A stretch of 50,278 nucleotides of DNA, taken from the NCBI RefSeq assembly GCF_000813125.1, contig NZ_BASE01000016.1:1-50278 (forward strand). The letters run 5' to 3'. Both the position numbers and the translations under genes were made by a program. Below are positions 32,620-42,469 of this stretch, piece after piece (positions within the stretch are counted from its first letter, which is position 1; each line of letters opens with the position of its first letter). A model generated the notes under the pieces. It ran no database searches. It was not told the origin of the DNA and worked only from the letters and a program-made list of their open reading frames with translations. The DNA is from Mesobacillus selenatarsenatis SF-1 (lineage in GTDB: Bacteria; Bacillota; Bacilli; Bacillales; Cytobacillaceae).

Positions 32620-32653
32620 CAAAACGTCCTGACTCAATCAGGACGTTTGTTTT
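32620..32653. terminator. Bidirectional terminator of ponA and ypoC
   Basis: AAACGTCCTGA/TCAGGACGTTT stem (32622-32648) is followed by GTTTTTT on the plus strand and by TTTTGTTTTTT on the minus strand. Confidence 0.85.
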
Positions 32654-33011
32654 TTGCTCTATTTAAGGCCACTTGTTTAGCGAACTGCTTTTCCTGCTCA
32701 GCGAATAATTCAGCAAGTTGTTTATAAGAATGAAAAAGTTTGGGTCTTGATACGATAAAATCAAGCCTTTCCTCTACATTCACCGGCTTAATCTTACAAT
32801 CTTTAACACAATACTTATCCGGACTCAGGCTATTTGAAATAATAAGGAATTGTTCAAATAATTCTATCGCCCTCTTCATCAATGGCAATGCCCTATCGCT
32901 ATCTCTGTTCTTGAAGTGGATATCTAGTTCATCCTTGCACTGTCCCCATTCACTGAGGACCCTCTCCACTGCTTGTACATAATCCTGAAAGGAAATATCT
33001 GTTCTTTCCAT
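32634..33011 (-). CDS. ypoC: YpoC family protein
   Basis: The 125-residue soluble, mostly helical protein has a KRAIELFEQFLIISNSLSPDKYCVKDCKIKPVNVEERLDFI core. Function unknown. It follows nth with a one-base overlap (stop and start share a base), giving a dnaD-nth-ypoC operon. The 3' end lies in the terminator stem. Confidence 0.85.
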   Translation of the reverse strand: MERTDISFQDYVQAVERVLSEWGQCKDELDIHFKNRDSDRALPLMKRAIELFEQFLIISNSLSPDKYCVKDCKIKPVNVEERLDFIVSRPKLFHSYKQLAELFAEQEKQFAKQVALNRAKNKRPD

Positions 33012-33661
33012 TACGCTTTGGCTCTCATTCTTTTTTTACCCTCTCTGCATACATCCAGTAAAGGACATGTTTCACACTTGGGATTCTGGGCTTTACAATG
33101 GTATCGTCCAAAGAAAATCATCCTGTGATGCGTAATGGACCATTCTTCCTCAGGAACCTTTCTCATCAATGTCTTCTCAACCTCAAGAACTGAATCCTTC
33201 CAGCGGCAAAAAGCCAGGCGTTTGCTGACCCGCTCCACATGGGTATCAACTGCAATGGCAGGTATCCCGAAAGCGACAGAAACCACGACATTGGCTGTTT
33301 TACGCCCAACGCCAGGAAGCTTCGTCAATTCATCCCTGTCCCGTGGAACCTCACCGCCATATTCATCAATAATCATCCTGGAAAGCTTTTGGATGTTTTT
33401 CGCTTTATTGCGATATAATCCAATTGACCGGATGTCCTCCTGCAGTTCTTCCAATGAAACACTCAAAAAATCCTCAGGACTTTTGTGTTTTTGGAATAAG
33501 TTTTTGGTCACCTTATTCACCAGGGCATCAGTGCACTGAGCAGATAGGGCGACTGCAATGACCAGTTCAAAAGGATTAGAGTGAACCAGCTCGCAATGGG
33601 CATTAGGAAACATCCTTCCCATTTCATCAAGGCAAAACCGAATTTGCTGTTTATTTAACAT
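33011..33661 (-). CDS. nth: Endonuclease III
   Basis: The 216-residue base-excision repair glycosylase/AP lyase has a helix-hairpin-helix LPGVGRKTANVV with catalytic Lys and Asp in AVDTHVERVS. The 4Fe-4S loop is C189-x6-C196-x2-C199-x5-C205. It removes oxidised pyrimidines. It lies in the dnaD-nth-ypoC operon. Confidence 0.96.
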   Translation of the reverse strand: MLNKQQIRFCLDEMGRMFPNAHCELVHSNPFELVIAVALSAQCTDALVNKVTKNLFQKHKSPEDFLSVSLEELQEDIRSIGLYRNKAKNIQKLSRMIIDEYGGEVPRDRDELTKLPGVGRKTANVVVSVAFGIPAIAVDTHVERVSKRLAFCRWKDSVLEVEKTLMRKVPEEEWSITHHRMIFFGRYHCKAQNPKCETCPLLDVCREGKKRMRAKA

Positions 33662-33763
33662 TTATCTCACCACATTTCTAAATTTACGATTTACTATTTA
33701 AAAGACATCACGCCTCGAAAAATGCCTAAAAAAAGAGAGAATAAATGAATTCTCTCGTTACAA

Positions 33764-34471
33764 TTACTGTTCAAGCCAGTTATAAAATGGAACAGGATTT
33801 GCAGAAACTTTAGGTTCTTCTTTTCCTGTCTTTTGAGCACTCTGGTGCTGCCTGAATTTCCTTCCATAACTTTTAGCTTGTTCGATCGTCTTGATCCCAT
33901 TCTTCTTCCATTCAAAAAGAATCCGGTCTATGTACCGAAAATTCAATTTGCCAGAAATGACAGCTTCTCTTAATGCAGCTTTAATGATGATGGGGTCATG
34001 GTGATCATCATCCATCCACATTGCCAGTGACTCACATTCAAAGGGTGATAACGGCCGGCCGAATTCCCTTTCGAACGCTGTATATAAATCCGTTTCTTCC
34101 TTCTGGTTGGCCATCTCTTTTTCCTGTTTCCGGTTGAGCATAAACTGATCAAACAGCTTTTCCCAAAGCGGTTCCAGGGAATATTTTTCATATCTGATTC
34201 CGTCCGTGGAATTCCCGTCACTTATCGATATAAACCCTCTTTGAATCAGTGCTCGGAGCAAATCTGTACATTCGAAAGCCGATATCGTCATGCGGGCTGC
34301 AAGTTCGGTAGGCGTAGGAAATTCATTTCCTTTTTCAGAAAAATAGAATACATGAAGTAATAATGCTAATTCTTGTTCGTTCAATCTCATTTCTTTGTAC
34401 TGCGTAAGCAATACAGCAGGAATTGTTACATTCCCCTCTTTCAGCCAATCTAACATATCTGCTTTTTTCAT
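33764..34471 (-). CDS. dnaD: Replication initiation protein DnaD
   Basis: The 235-residue protein has an N-terminal winged-helix DDBH1 domain (about 1-100), a C-terminal DDBH2 domain (about 125-200, FEREFGRPLSPFECESLAMWMDD, with YIDRILFEWKKNGIKTIEQA) and a basic tail. It remodels DNA at oriC and loads the helicase with DnaB and DnaI. The ATG at 34471 has AGGTG 6 nt before; a GTG at 34480 overlaps the RBS. It has its own promoter downstream of the aspB terminator. Confidence 0.94.
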   Translation of the reverse strand: MKKADMLDWLKEGNVTIPAVLLTQYKEMRLNEQELALLLHVFYFSEKGNEFPTPTELAARMTISAFECTDLLRALIQRGFISISDGNSTDGIRYEKYSLEPLWEKLFDQFMLNRKQEKEMANQKEETDLYTAFEREFGRPLSPFECESLAMWMDDDHHDPIIIKAALREAVISGKLNFRYIDRILFEWKKNGIKTIEQAKSYGRKFRQHQSAQKTGKEEPKVSANPVPFYNWLEQ

Positions 34472-34490
34472 TCCGGACACCTCTTTTCAT

Positions 34491-34499
34491 AGTATAGCA
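34491..34499 (-). promoter_or_regulatory. Extended -10 promoter of dnaD
   Basis: TGC-TATACT on the minus strand is an extended -10 with no clear -35, 20 nt before the dnaD start. The rest of 34500-34610 shows only a small dyad GATAAAG/CTTTATC (34564-34581). Confidence 0.5.
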
Positions 34500-34604
34500 T
34501 GAACAAGGCCGGCTGGTAATAAAATAGAAAAAGATTAAAAAGGGAAATAAGTCGAAAAATATCGATAAAGAAAACTTTATCAGACAACATAAAACAAGCT
34601 TCCC

Positions 34605-34636
34605 TAAAATACAACAAGGCCCGCAATGTACGGGCC
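34605..34636 (-). terminator. Terminator of aspB and the asnS relic
   Basis: GGCCCG/CGGGCC stem (34618-34636) with a 7-nt loop, then TTGTTGTATTTT on the minus strand. It follows the relic stop codon by 10 nt and presumably ended the ancestral aspB-asnS operon. Confidence 0.65.
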
Positions 34637-34646
34637 ATGTTGAATT

Positions 34647-34768
34647 TTATACGTATAGACGGTTCAGCAAACGTGGGAATGGAATCGGCTCGCGGACGTA
34701 CTCTACTCCCCTGATTCCTCGTTACTGTTCTTTCAAGACCAAGCCGGAGCCCAAGTGCAGGACTCTGA
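34647..34768 (-). pseudogene. Relic of a classical asnS (3' end only)
   Basis: Read on the minus strand, one frame gives LRLGLERTV. After a one-base shift the next gives GVEYVREPIPFPRLLNRLYV and a stop (34647-34649). These match the last about 35 residues of the 430-residue B. subtilis-type AsnS (FGLGLERTVAW... IPFPRLLNRLYP). The relic starts a few bases after the aspB stop, exactly where asnS lies in B. subtilis (aspB-asnS-dnaD). The remaining about 390 codons are deleted. The active asnS at 3369-4760 belongs to another subtype. Confidence 0.85.
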
Positions 34769-34772
34769 TGAT

Positions 34773-35960
34773 TTAAGCCTTGCTTTCGACAAATTGATGA
34801 ATTCTGCTGATTGCTTCCTCCAACTGTTCAAGGGATGTAGCGTATGACAGACGCATATAGTCTGGAGCTCCAAAACCAGAGCCAGGAACTACCGCAACAT
34901 TCGCTTCTGTCAGCAATACTTCTGCAAACTCATCCACATCCTTGCAGCCCGTCATAAGAGCCGCTTCTTTTACATTTGGGAACAGGTAAAATGCTCCCTG
35001 AGGTTTTATACAGCTGATTCCTGGTATTTCATTCAGCTTGCCGTGGATGATTTCAAGTCTTTCCTCAAAAGCCTTACGCATTGTTTCTACCGCATCCTGG
35101 GACCCTGCGTAAGCTGCAATCGTTGCATACTGGGCAGGAGTCGTTGGATTTGACGTGCTATGGCTTGCCAGGTCAGTCATTGCCTTGATAATTTTACTGT
35201 CACCAGCTGCATAACCGATTCTCCAGCCTGTCATTGAATGGGACTTGGAAACGCCATTGATGATGACCGTCTGCTTTTTAAGCTCTTCTGAGAGTTCAGC
35301 AATTGAGATATGCTCAGCATTTCCATAAATTAATTTTTCATAAATCTCATCAGAGATGATCAGGAGTCCATTCTCAAGACATACATCACCAAGAGCCTTC
35401 AATTCCTCTCTGGAATATACCATTCCGGTAGGATTGCTCGGGGAATTGATGATGACCGCCTTTGTCTTGTCGGTGACCTTTTCCTTTAGTTGTTCAGGAG
35501 TGATCTTGAAGTTGTTCTGTTCAAGCCCTTCCACGTAGACCGGATTTCCTCCTGCAAGCTTCACCTGCTCAGGATAGCTGACCCAATAAGGAATCGGAAT
35601 GATCACTTCGTCACCTTCATCAAGAAGCACTTGGAACAGGGTGTACAAACCATGCTTAGCGCCACTTGTTACGATGATTTCATTCAACTGATATTCAAGC
35701 CCTTGATCAACTTTTAACTTCGCTGCAATCTCCTTTTTCAACTCCGGCAGACCGCCAGATGGTGTGTACTTAGTGAACCCCTCATTCATGGACTTAACAG
35801 CAGCATCAATAATATGTTGCGGTGTATTGAAGTCAGGTTCACCCGCTCCTAGTCCAATCACGTCTTTCCCTTGCGCTTTCAATTCTTTTGCTTTTGCGGT
35901 AATTGCCAAAGTTGATGAAGGAGTGAGTGCTCCCACTCTGCTGGCTAATTGGATCTCCAT
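34773..35960 (-). CDS. aspB: Aspartate aminotransferase AspB
   Basis: The 395-residue class I PLP-dependent aminotransferase has the PLP lysine K239 in VSKSHSMTGWRIG. The NSPSNPTG motif (substrate/PLP pocket) and C-terminal arginine in PDYMRLSYA are present. It converts oxaloacetate and glutamate to aspartate and 2-oxoglutarate. It lies downstream of ypmB as in B. subtilis. RBS AGGAGG-like (TAGGAGGT) precedes the ATG. Confidence 0.95.
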   Translation of the reverse strand: MEIQLASRVGALTPSSTLAITAKAKELKAQGKDVIGLGAGEPDFNTPQHIIDAAVKSMNEGFTKYTPSGGLPELKKEIAAKLKVDQGLEYQLNEIIVTSGAKHGLYTLFQVLLDEGDEVIIPIPYWVSYPEQVKLAGGNPVYVEGLEQNNFKITPEQLKEKVTDKTKAVIINSPSNPTGMVYSREELKALGDVCLENGLLIISDEIYEKLIYGNAEHISIAELSEELKKQTVIINGVSKSHSMTGWRIGYAAGDSKIIKAMTDLASHSTSNPTTPAQYATIAAYAGSQDAVETMRKAFEERLEIIHGKLNEIPGISCIKPQGAFYLFPNVKEAALMTGCKDVDEFAEVLLTEANVAVVPGSGFGAPDYMRLSYATSLEQLEEAISRIHQFVESKA

Positions 35961-36056
35961 CCCTTTACCTCCTATTTTTGCATGTGGCTATTATTGAATA
36001 TTTAATAATATCATATTGTCCAACAACTTCTTGAATCAAAAATTTGCCTAATGAAA

Positions 36057-36542
36057 TCACAAATTATCAATGGCTCTCAGTTTCTCACCTGTATCAAAAT
36101 CGACATAATAATAATTTATCGTGTCGTTGTTGTTTCGGTAAAAAATTTCCCATGCCGGCCTGTCCGTCTTTTGGATTCTGGCCATACCGAGCCTTACTTC
36201 AATAATTTCATTCGGATTTTTTTCCTGATATAGTTTATTTAAAGCTTCTTTTTTCGTGATACCATTTTTCGTATTTCTCGTGATAACTTCGCTGTTTTTT
36301 TCATTGATCCAAACATAAACATCTTCCTGTTTGGCATTTTTCCCCGTCATCACATAGTAAGTTTCTTCGCCACTATACAAACTGAAGTTTGTAAAATCTG
36401 AAAGGTTAGTTTCTTCTGATGCAATTTGGACAGCCTCTTTTTCTGCTGCCTTCACTGGCTCAACCGCGTTTAAGTATACATTTACCAGAATCCCCACAAT
36501 TGTAACAACAATGAGGATGCTGAAAAATAGCCATTTTTTCAC
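36057..36542 (-). CDS. ypmB: YpmB, DUF5590 membrane-anchored protein
   Basis: The 161-residue protein has an N-terminal anchor helix (about 3-24) and an extracytoplasmic domain of two PepSY-like halves (YVMTGKNAKQEDVYVWINEK and WEIFYRNNNDTINYYYVDFDTG). Function unknown. It lies between ypmA and aspB, probably an operon. GGGGATAC lies before the ATG. Confidence 0.88.
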   Translation of the reverse strand: MKKWLFFSILIVVTIVGILVNVYLNAVEPVKAAEKEAVQIASEETNLSDFTNFSLYSGEETYYVMTGKNAKQEDVYVWINEKNSEVITRNTKNGITKKEALNKLYQEKNPNEIIEVRLGMARIQKTDRPAWEIFYRNNNDTINYYYVDFDTGEKLRAIDNL

Positions 36543-36614
36543 ATGTATCCCCTTCTTTATGTATGCTCAATGCACTGCTTTTACATATATTAATCAATAC
36601 AGCAGCTTAATTAA

Positions 36615-36785
36615 TCAAGTGCGATAAATGGTAAAAATCGCTTTTTCTTTATCATCCTGATCCAGTGCAAGACCGAACATGAGGTCATCACGCTTCAAAG
36701 TCCTGTTTAGTGCATCTACAATTTTATACAAATCAGGACTATTCTGGACCTTTACTGTCGATACTACTTCAATTTTGCTTTCCAT
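36615..36785 (-). CDS. ypmA: YpmA, DUF4264 protein
   Basis: The 56-residue protein MESKIEVVSTVKVQNSPDLYK... has the DUF4264 core with VDALNRTLKRDDLMFGLALD. The ATG at 36785 is chosen because the homologous sequence begins there and GAGGAGAGGAAG lies upstream; the longer frame to 36863 has no homologous character. Function unknown. Confidence 0.85.
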   Translation of the reverse strand: MESKIEVVSTVKVQNSPDLYKIVDALNRTLKRDDLMFGLALDQDDKEKAIFTIYRT

Positions 36786-36945
36786 GCCCGCTTCCTCTCC
36801 TCTCACACAATTTTTGTCATTTATATATGAGCGTTCAGCTGGCAACAATACAATTAACACCACCCATTATATCAGGAGATGGTCCTCACTGGTAAGAGTA
36901 TTGCTGACACACAAAAAACTTTTCTAGTCCAAACACTAAAAATGG

Positions 36946-36970
36946 CTGCGCAGATTATGCGCAGTTTTTT
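36946..36970. terminator. Terminator between the MBL-like gene and ypmA
   Basis: CTGCGCA/TGCGCAG stem (36946-36964) has T6 on the plus strand and CCATTTTT on the minus strand. It serves the minus-strand gene at 37016; the better T run faces the other way. Confidence 0.6.
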
Positions 36971-37015
36971 CTTTAGCCCGTTTTATGATTTTCTGTACCT
37001 ACATCCACTCAATTA

Positions 37016-37846
37016 TTACTCTTCACTCAAGATTGTAATGACATCATAGGTTGAATCGGTAAGCTTAATTGTAACAGTACCATGCTGCTTTGTGAAATAA
37101 ACATCAATCCAGGCTTCATGTAGCATCTCCACTAAATCCGGATCAGGTTTGACTGAATTTGATTTGAATATGACTGCTAGCTGAGGGTCAAGATGCTCAA
37201 TCAGCAAATCTGAAAAAGAACCTTTTGCAGCAAAAAACGGCAATTTGACAATATTGACATTCTTCAATGGTTCTGCAAGAAATGCTTGTTCGGAAGCATG
37301 ACTAGCTGAACTAACATAAAAAATTTGATGATGAAAAAATTGAAAAGAAATATCTGTGCCTTCATTCTCTTCACTGCCATCGAAAATGACTTCTGCAGTC
37401 AATCCTGGCATTAGCTTTAACAAATCTCCCTGCTTCCAGCTTTGAACTTTCACTTCAGTCGGGATTGAGGCTCCTGCCAAAACCTGATTACCAGCTTTCC
37501 CCGTAAATATCCTGCGGACATTATATTTCTGGATTAGTTGATCGAGGTTTTCCTGCCCAGCATTCGAAGTCAAAATAATCGTCGATAAATCATTTACATG
37601 AAAAAGAGCAAGCAGCCGTTCAAGCTCTTTGAATGTGCCAGTACCACCAGTATTCACTAGTATATTCTCGCCATTAGCATGCTGAATCAGTGCGGCCTCT
37701 CCATTGCTTATTGCTAAGAATGTAAAAGCCAATTCGTTTCTTTTCAGATTGACATCTACCCCTTCAACCTCAACGGGAGCAGAAGGAGATTCATAGGGGA
37801 AATAATACCAATTCATAAATGCCAGGATTGCTAATAACAGCTTCAT
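37016..37846 (-). CDS. Degenerate metallo-beta-lactamase-fold (ComEC C-terminal-like) protein
   Basis: The 276-residue protein has an N-terminal hydrophobic signal or anchor (about 1-15), then a domain resembling the C-terminal MBL domain of ComEC: FLAISNGEAALIQHANGENILVNTGG, IILTSNAGQENLDQLI, FQFFHHQIFYVS. The metal ligands (normally T-H-x-D-x-D-H) are replaced by TSNAGQEN, so it is probably not a hydrolase. ATG 37846 has GGAGGAG 5 nt before; a GTG at 37852 is in frame. It sits between dinG and ypmA. Function unknown. Confidence 0.7.
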   Translation of the reverse strand: MKLLLAILAFMNWYYFPYESPSAPVEVEGVDVNLKRNELAFTFLAISNGEAALIQHANGENILVNTGGTGTFKELERLLALFHVNDLSTIILTSNAGQENLDQLIQKYNVRRIFTGKAGNQVLAGASIPTEVKVQSWKQGDLLKLMPGLTAEVIFDGSEENEGTDISFQFFHHQIFYVSSASHASEQAFLAEPLKNVNIVKLPFFAAKGSFSDLLIEHLDPQLAVIFKSNSVKPDPDLVEMLHEAWIDVYFTKQHGTVTIKLTDSTYDVITILSEE

Positions 37847-37917
37847 GTACACTCCTCCAATTACTTCTAGCTTTAGAGTGCGTCATTTAGCTGAAATTAT
37901 AAAAAGCTTTTTTTAAA

Positions 37918-38110
37918 AAAGGCTGTTTTCGTAAAGTTTGTTGTTAAAATCCTAATGCCGATTTTAACGTAATGCATACCCATTTTGCAGGTCGATATTA
38001 AGTGTGCATGCTCTTTTCTCATAAGAAGCGTCAACTTTAGGAAGGGTTATAGGTGATTCAATTCAATTTTGTTTTCAATAACAACAAAGTTTGAGAAAAG
38101 AGCGTAAAAA
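37918..38110. repeat. Possible dispersed inverted-repeat element
   Basis: GCTCTTTTCTC (38010-38020) and GAGAAAAGAGC (38093-38103) are an 11-bp perfect inverted repeat. TTGTTGTT near 37941 and AACAACAA near 38080 give further pairing. The flanking phrase AAAGGCTGTTTTCGTAAA recalls a Bacillus intergenic repeat (memory, not search). No gene is seen in 37853-38144. Confidence 0.45.
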
Positions 38111-38144
38111 AAGAAGTTCAATGTTGGTCTTTCGCGCAACAGTA

Positions 38145-40939
38145 CTACAGCCAATCATGAATCATATCGACTATTTCTGTAATAGATCCTTTTTCAACTG
38201 GAACGTCAGGTACCGATTGTAAAAAAGCACCTCCGTATGATGTGGTAACAAGCCTTCGATCAAAGATTAGAATCAGGCCTCTATCATTTGATGTACGGAT
38301 TAGTCTGCCAAACCCTTGTTTAAATCTCAGGACGGCTTCAGGGAGGGACAATTCAGAGAAAGGGCTGCCACCGTTTTCCTTGATCAAAGCACACTTTGCA
38401 GCTGTTATTGGTTCATCTGGTGGTGTAAATGGAAGCCTCACGATTATTAAGCATGATAGATCCTCACCAGGAATATCAACACCCTCCCAGAAACTGCTGG
38501 TCCCGAATAGAATCGCTTTATCGAACCGTTTGAAGTTCCTGGTCAGTCTTGTCCTGCTGCCTGCAGTAATCCCCTGGGCAATTAAAATGAACTCTTCAAG
38601 CAGGCCGCTCTCCTTGATTAGCTCATAAGCCTTTTTCAGCATTTCATGCGATGTGAACAAAATCAGCATCCGGCCATTAGTTGCTTCTGCAATCGAGATG
38701 ATATGTTCCGTAATAGCCGCGACATAGTCATCATTAGATACAGACTTAATTTCCGGCAAGTCATCAGGCACAATGAGCTTGACCTGAGACTCATAGGAAA
38801 ATGGCGATGGAATTTGCTTTTCCATCAGTGTAGTTCGCAGTCCCAATTCCTTTTTGATAAACGTGAAGGAATTATTAACAGAGAGGGTTGCAGATGTAAC
38901 AACAACACTTCTTTTTTCGTGAAAAATTGTTCTGTCAAATAATCAGATACATAAACAGGGCGTGAAAAAATTGTCGTTGAATTTTGCAAAGCCCTCATAT
39001 CTGCCTCAATCCATCTCACATAACCGCTTTCGTCCATAAAAAGGGTTCTGGCCGTAATACGGATTTTTTCCAAATCTTCTGTAACCGAAACAACCTCTTC
39101 AAGGATTGATTGCTGCACACCTGTATAGCGATGAGGACTTTTTCCCGCCTCATCCAGCCTTCCTTCCAGAGCGGTGATTAAATCCTTTAAGTGGAAATAA
39201 AACCTTTCTGCGGTTGTTTTCAATGCAGTCCAAATCCGGTTGTCTCTGTCCGGAATCATGCTTGCATTCAATTTACTTCCATAAGATTTATTCTTCGTCG
39301 CTTTTCTTGCATAAGTTCCTGCAAGCTTGAAGAGTTCTTCTGTTTCATATACTAAATCAGATATCAACTGATTGATTTGAAACGTATGAAGCCTGCTGCT
39401 TCCCAGATCGCCGTTATTATTGTTAAGCAATGTCTCCAACTTATAGAACAACTGGTTTTGGTCATATAAACCAAGCTGATTAAGTACTAGCCTGACAGCC
39501 AGATAATCAAGTGACTTGCCAAAATACTTTCCTGCCGCCTTTTCGAATTGGTGACCTTCATCAAGTACTGCATAGTCATAATTCGGTAACGGACCTTTTT
39601 CTGCAACAAGGTCGGCAAGCAGCATTGAATGGTTAGTGATCAAAATATCCGCATTATGCGCTTTTTCGATTGCCCTTTGATAAAAATCATAATCCTCCCA
39701 GTGCTTCGTCTTGAGGAAAAGCGCGCGTTCATTTTTCACTTTACTCCAGAAGAGCATGCCCCCGCTAGACAAATTGAGTTCATCAAAGTCTCCAGTTTCT
39801 GTTTGCGTAAGCCAAACAAGGATCTGCATTTTAGTAAGGGCTGTATCGTAATTCTCCTCTACCTCCCTCAGGGAGTGCTCAAACCGGGCCATGCTGATAT
39901 AATTGTTCCTGCCTTTAATCAACGATGCATTTATGGTTGTTCCCAATACCTGACCCAGTTTTGGAATGTCATTGAATAACAGCTGTTCCTGGAGCTGTGT
40001 TGTGTAGGTACTGATTACAACCGGATTATTACTCTCCAATGCAAAGATTGCTGCTGGGATCAAATAACCAAGGGACTTTCCTACACCCGTTCCCGCTTCA
40101 ACCAAAGCATGGCCATTCTTTGAGAATGCTTCACGAACGCAGTCCATCATCTCGAACTGTCCATGCCTGATCTCATAGCCAGTAAATGCCTTTTGAAGTA
40201 AAGACATCTTTTCCTCCACTGATTCCGGATACGCAATAGCACTTTGGTTAATTTTGCGGATCACCGCTCTCTTTTTCAGGGCTAACCCACGGTAGATTTC
40301 AATATGTTCAGGTAAGATTTCCAGTCTGCTCTCCTTCACACTCAAAACATCATCAAAAATTAAGTGAAGGTCACTCTTAAGCCCCTCTGAGAGCTTAGCC
40401 AGTTCTTTGACTGTGACCAAAGGTAACGCTTTTATATCCTCAAGCATTATCAGAAGCAACTCTGCAGTCACTTGCGCATCACTGTCAGCCTGGTGAGGGC
40501 GGTCATGATGCAAACTCTCCCTTGCGGCCAAATCAGTCAGTTTATAACTGTCAGCCGTTGGATACAGGATTCTTGCCATTTCCACGGTATCTATAACAGG
40601 ACCATATAAACCTTCCTGTCCTGAATTTAATAATTCTTCTTGTAAAAATGAAAGATCAAATAAGACATTATGAGCCACAAAATAAGCATCTTCAAGCATA
40701 TCAGAAACCTGCGGAGCGATTTCCTCAAATAATGGAGCATCCTTTACCATTGAATCAGAAATTCCTGTCAGCTCTTCAATGAATGCAGGAATCTCCTGCA
40801 ATGGATTGACAAGCGAGGAAAATCGGCCAGTAATCTTCCCATCCTCAATGATCACTGCTCCAAATTGTATAATACGGTCACCCTTTTTAGGGGAATTGCC
40901 CGTTGTTTCTAAATCTACAACCACAAATTTTTGGCTCAT
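38145..40939 (-). pseudogene. dinG: dinG, DNA helicase with exonuclease domain, frameshifted
   Basis: The full protein would be about 930 residues. It has an N-terminal DEDDh exonuclease (VVDLETTG at 7-14; HNVLFDLSF), then an XPD/DinG helicase with Walker A GTGVGKSLGYL and DEGH box. The last third (EGVDIPG, FGRLIRTSNDRG motif VI) is in another frame. One frame runs 40939 to 38825, the other continues to 38145. A single base is missing at or next to the A5 run 38922-38926 (minus-strand TTTTT before CAC GAA). Restoring it gives FFHEKRSVVVTSATLSV. Either a true mutation, phase variation or a sequence error. Confidence 0.88.
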
Positions 40940-41167
40940 TCTTCAATACACCTCTAACATTCAGTCAAACAAAACCGTATCATAAAAAATATGAAAGTGA
41001 AAGCGGGACAGTGCCTGTATCGTCCCATCTAGAAGATTCAATACTTATAGACCCACTTATATTATTGCCATTTTAAAAACTTTTGGATATCTTTTTGTCG
41101 TTGTTTATCCTTTTGTGTACACATTCTTACACCAAAGAACGTTCTTGAGATTTGCTTAAAAACTGTA

Positions 41168-41197
41168 TGAAAAAACTCCCGATGATCCGGGAGTTTT
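41168..41197 (-). terminator. Terminator of panBCD
   Basis: AAAACTCCCG/CGGGAGTTTT stem (41172-41197) with a 6-nt loop is followed on the minus strand by TTCATAC. Bases 40940-41167 contain no further gene. Confidence 0.78.
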
Positions 41198-41203
41198 CTG
41201 GCT

Positions 41204-41590
41204 CTATAGGAAAACCGTTCTTTCAGGTTCAGCATGGAGCATTTCTACTATACGGTTATTCTCATCCATCAACGCTACTTTTGGCTGGTGAGACGGAACC
41301 TTCTCTTCAGGGACAAGTGCATAGGAAATGATGATCACAACGTCACCCTCATGTACTAGACGGGCTGCTGCACCATTCAGGCAAACTACTCCGCTCCCTC
41401 TTTGCCCCGGAATAATATAAGTTTCGAAACGGGCGCCATTATTATTATTGACAATTTGAACCTTTTCATTAGCTACCATTCCGACTGCATCCAGAATATC
41501 GCTGTCGATTGTGATGCTGCCGACATAGTTCAAATTGGCTTCAGTTACTCTTGCTCGATGTATTTTAGCATTCATCATGGTGCGGAACAT
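41204..41590 (-). CDS. panD: Aspartate 1-decarboxylase
   Basis: The 128-residue proenzyme self-cleaves at Gly24-Ser25 (YVGSITID) to form the pyruvoyl cofactor. It makes beta-alanine from aspartate for pantothenate. Last gene of panB-panC-panD; GGGGGA RBS. A terminator follows. Confidence 0.96.
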   Translation of the reverse strand: MFRTMMNAKIHRARVTEANLNYVGSITIDSDILDAVGMVANEKVQIVNNNNGARFETYIIPGQRGSGVVCLNGAAARLVHEGDVVIIISYALVPEEKVPSHQPKVALMDENNRIVEMLHAEPERTVFL

Positions 41591-41614
41591 GGAATATAAT
41601 CCCCCTAAAATGAG

Positions 41615-42469
41615 TTATTTTACCTCTAAATCTATAATGGTATTGTCAATCAGTCTTGCTTTCGAGAACTTCACCGCAAGGGCAATGATCACTTTACCCT
41701 TCAATGTTTCTAACTCTTTCAGCTCTGGATAAGAATAGATTTCAACATAATCGACTATACCTGATGTATTCTCATGGATATGATTTTTCATCATTCCAAC
41801 AAGTTCTTCAGGATTTCTTTCGCCTCTCTCAATGGCGTGTCTCGCCATCTCCAGGCTTCTGCTAAGTTCAACTGCCTGCTGTCTTTCATCTTCACTTAAA
41901 TAAACATTTCTCGAACTTTTTGCAAGCCCATCTTCTTCACGTACTGTTTCAACTGGAATCAATTCTATCGGAAAATTAAAATCCTTGATCAGGCCATCGA
42001 CCACTGCGACCTGCTGGGCATCCTTGAGGCCAAAATATGCCCTCGTTGGCTGGATGATATTGAACAGCTTGATTAAAACAGTTGCTACTCCGTCAAAATG
42101 CCCTGGTCTTGATTTGCCACAAAGGACATTTGTCCGGTCAACAACAGAAACTTTTACCGAAGCACTATCTGGATACATTTCTTCAGCAGAAGGATAGAAG
42201 ATAAAATCTACTCCCTGATCCTCCGCAATCTTATGGTCACGTTCAAAATCACGCGGATAGGCATCCAAATCCTCCGTAGGGCCGAATTGGAGGGGATTCA
42301 CGAAAATACTCAGGACAACAACGTCATTTTCCGGACGGGCGTTCTTCATCAAAGATATATGGCCTTCATGCAGAAAACCCATGGTTGGTACATAACCAAT
42401 GGATTTACCATTAGATTTTAATTTTTGCATCTGTTCCTGCATCTCGATGATTGTTCTAATGATTTTCAT
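41615..42469 (-). CDS. panC: Pantothenate synthetase
   Basis: The 284-residue ligase joins pantoate and beta-alanine with ATP. The nucleotidyltransferase motifs are seen: [14 protein letters not shown] (HIGH-like) near 29-42 and KSSRNVYLS (KMSKS-like). It overlaps panB by 4 bases (ATGA), so the pair is translationally coupled. Confidence 0.96.
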   Translation of the reverse strand: MKIIRTIIEMQEQMQKLKSNGKSIGYVPTMGFLHEGHISLMKNARPENDVVVLSIFVNPLQFGPTEDLDAYPRDFERDHKIAEDQGVDFIFYPSAEEMYPDSASVKVSVVDRTNVLCGKSRPGHFDGVATVLIKLFNIIQPTRAYFGLKDAQQVAVVDGLIKDFNFPIELIPVETVREEDGLAKSSRNVYLSEDERQQAVELSRSLEMARHAIERGERNPEELVGMMKNHIHENTSGIVDYVEIYSYPELKELETLKGKVIIALAVKFSKARLIDNTIIDLEVK

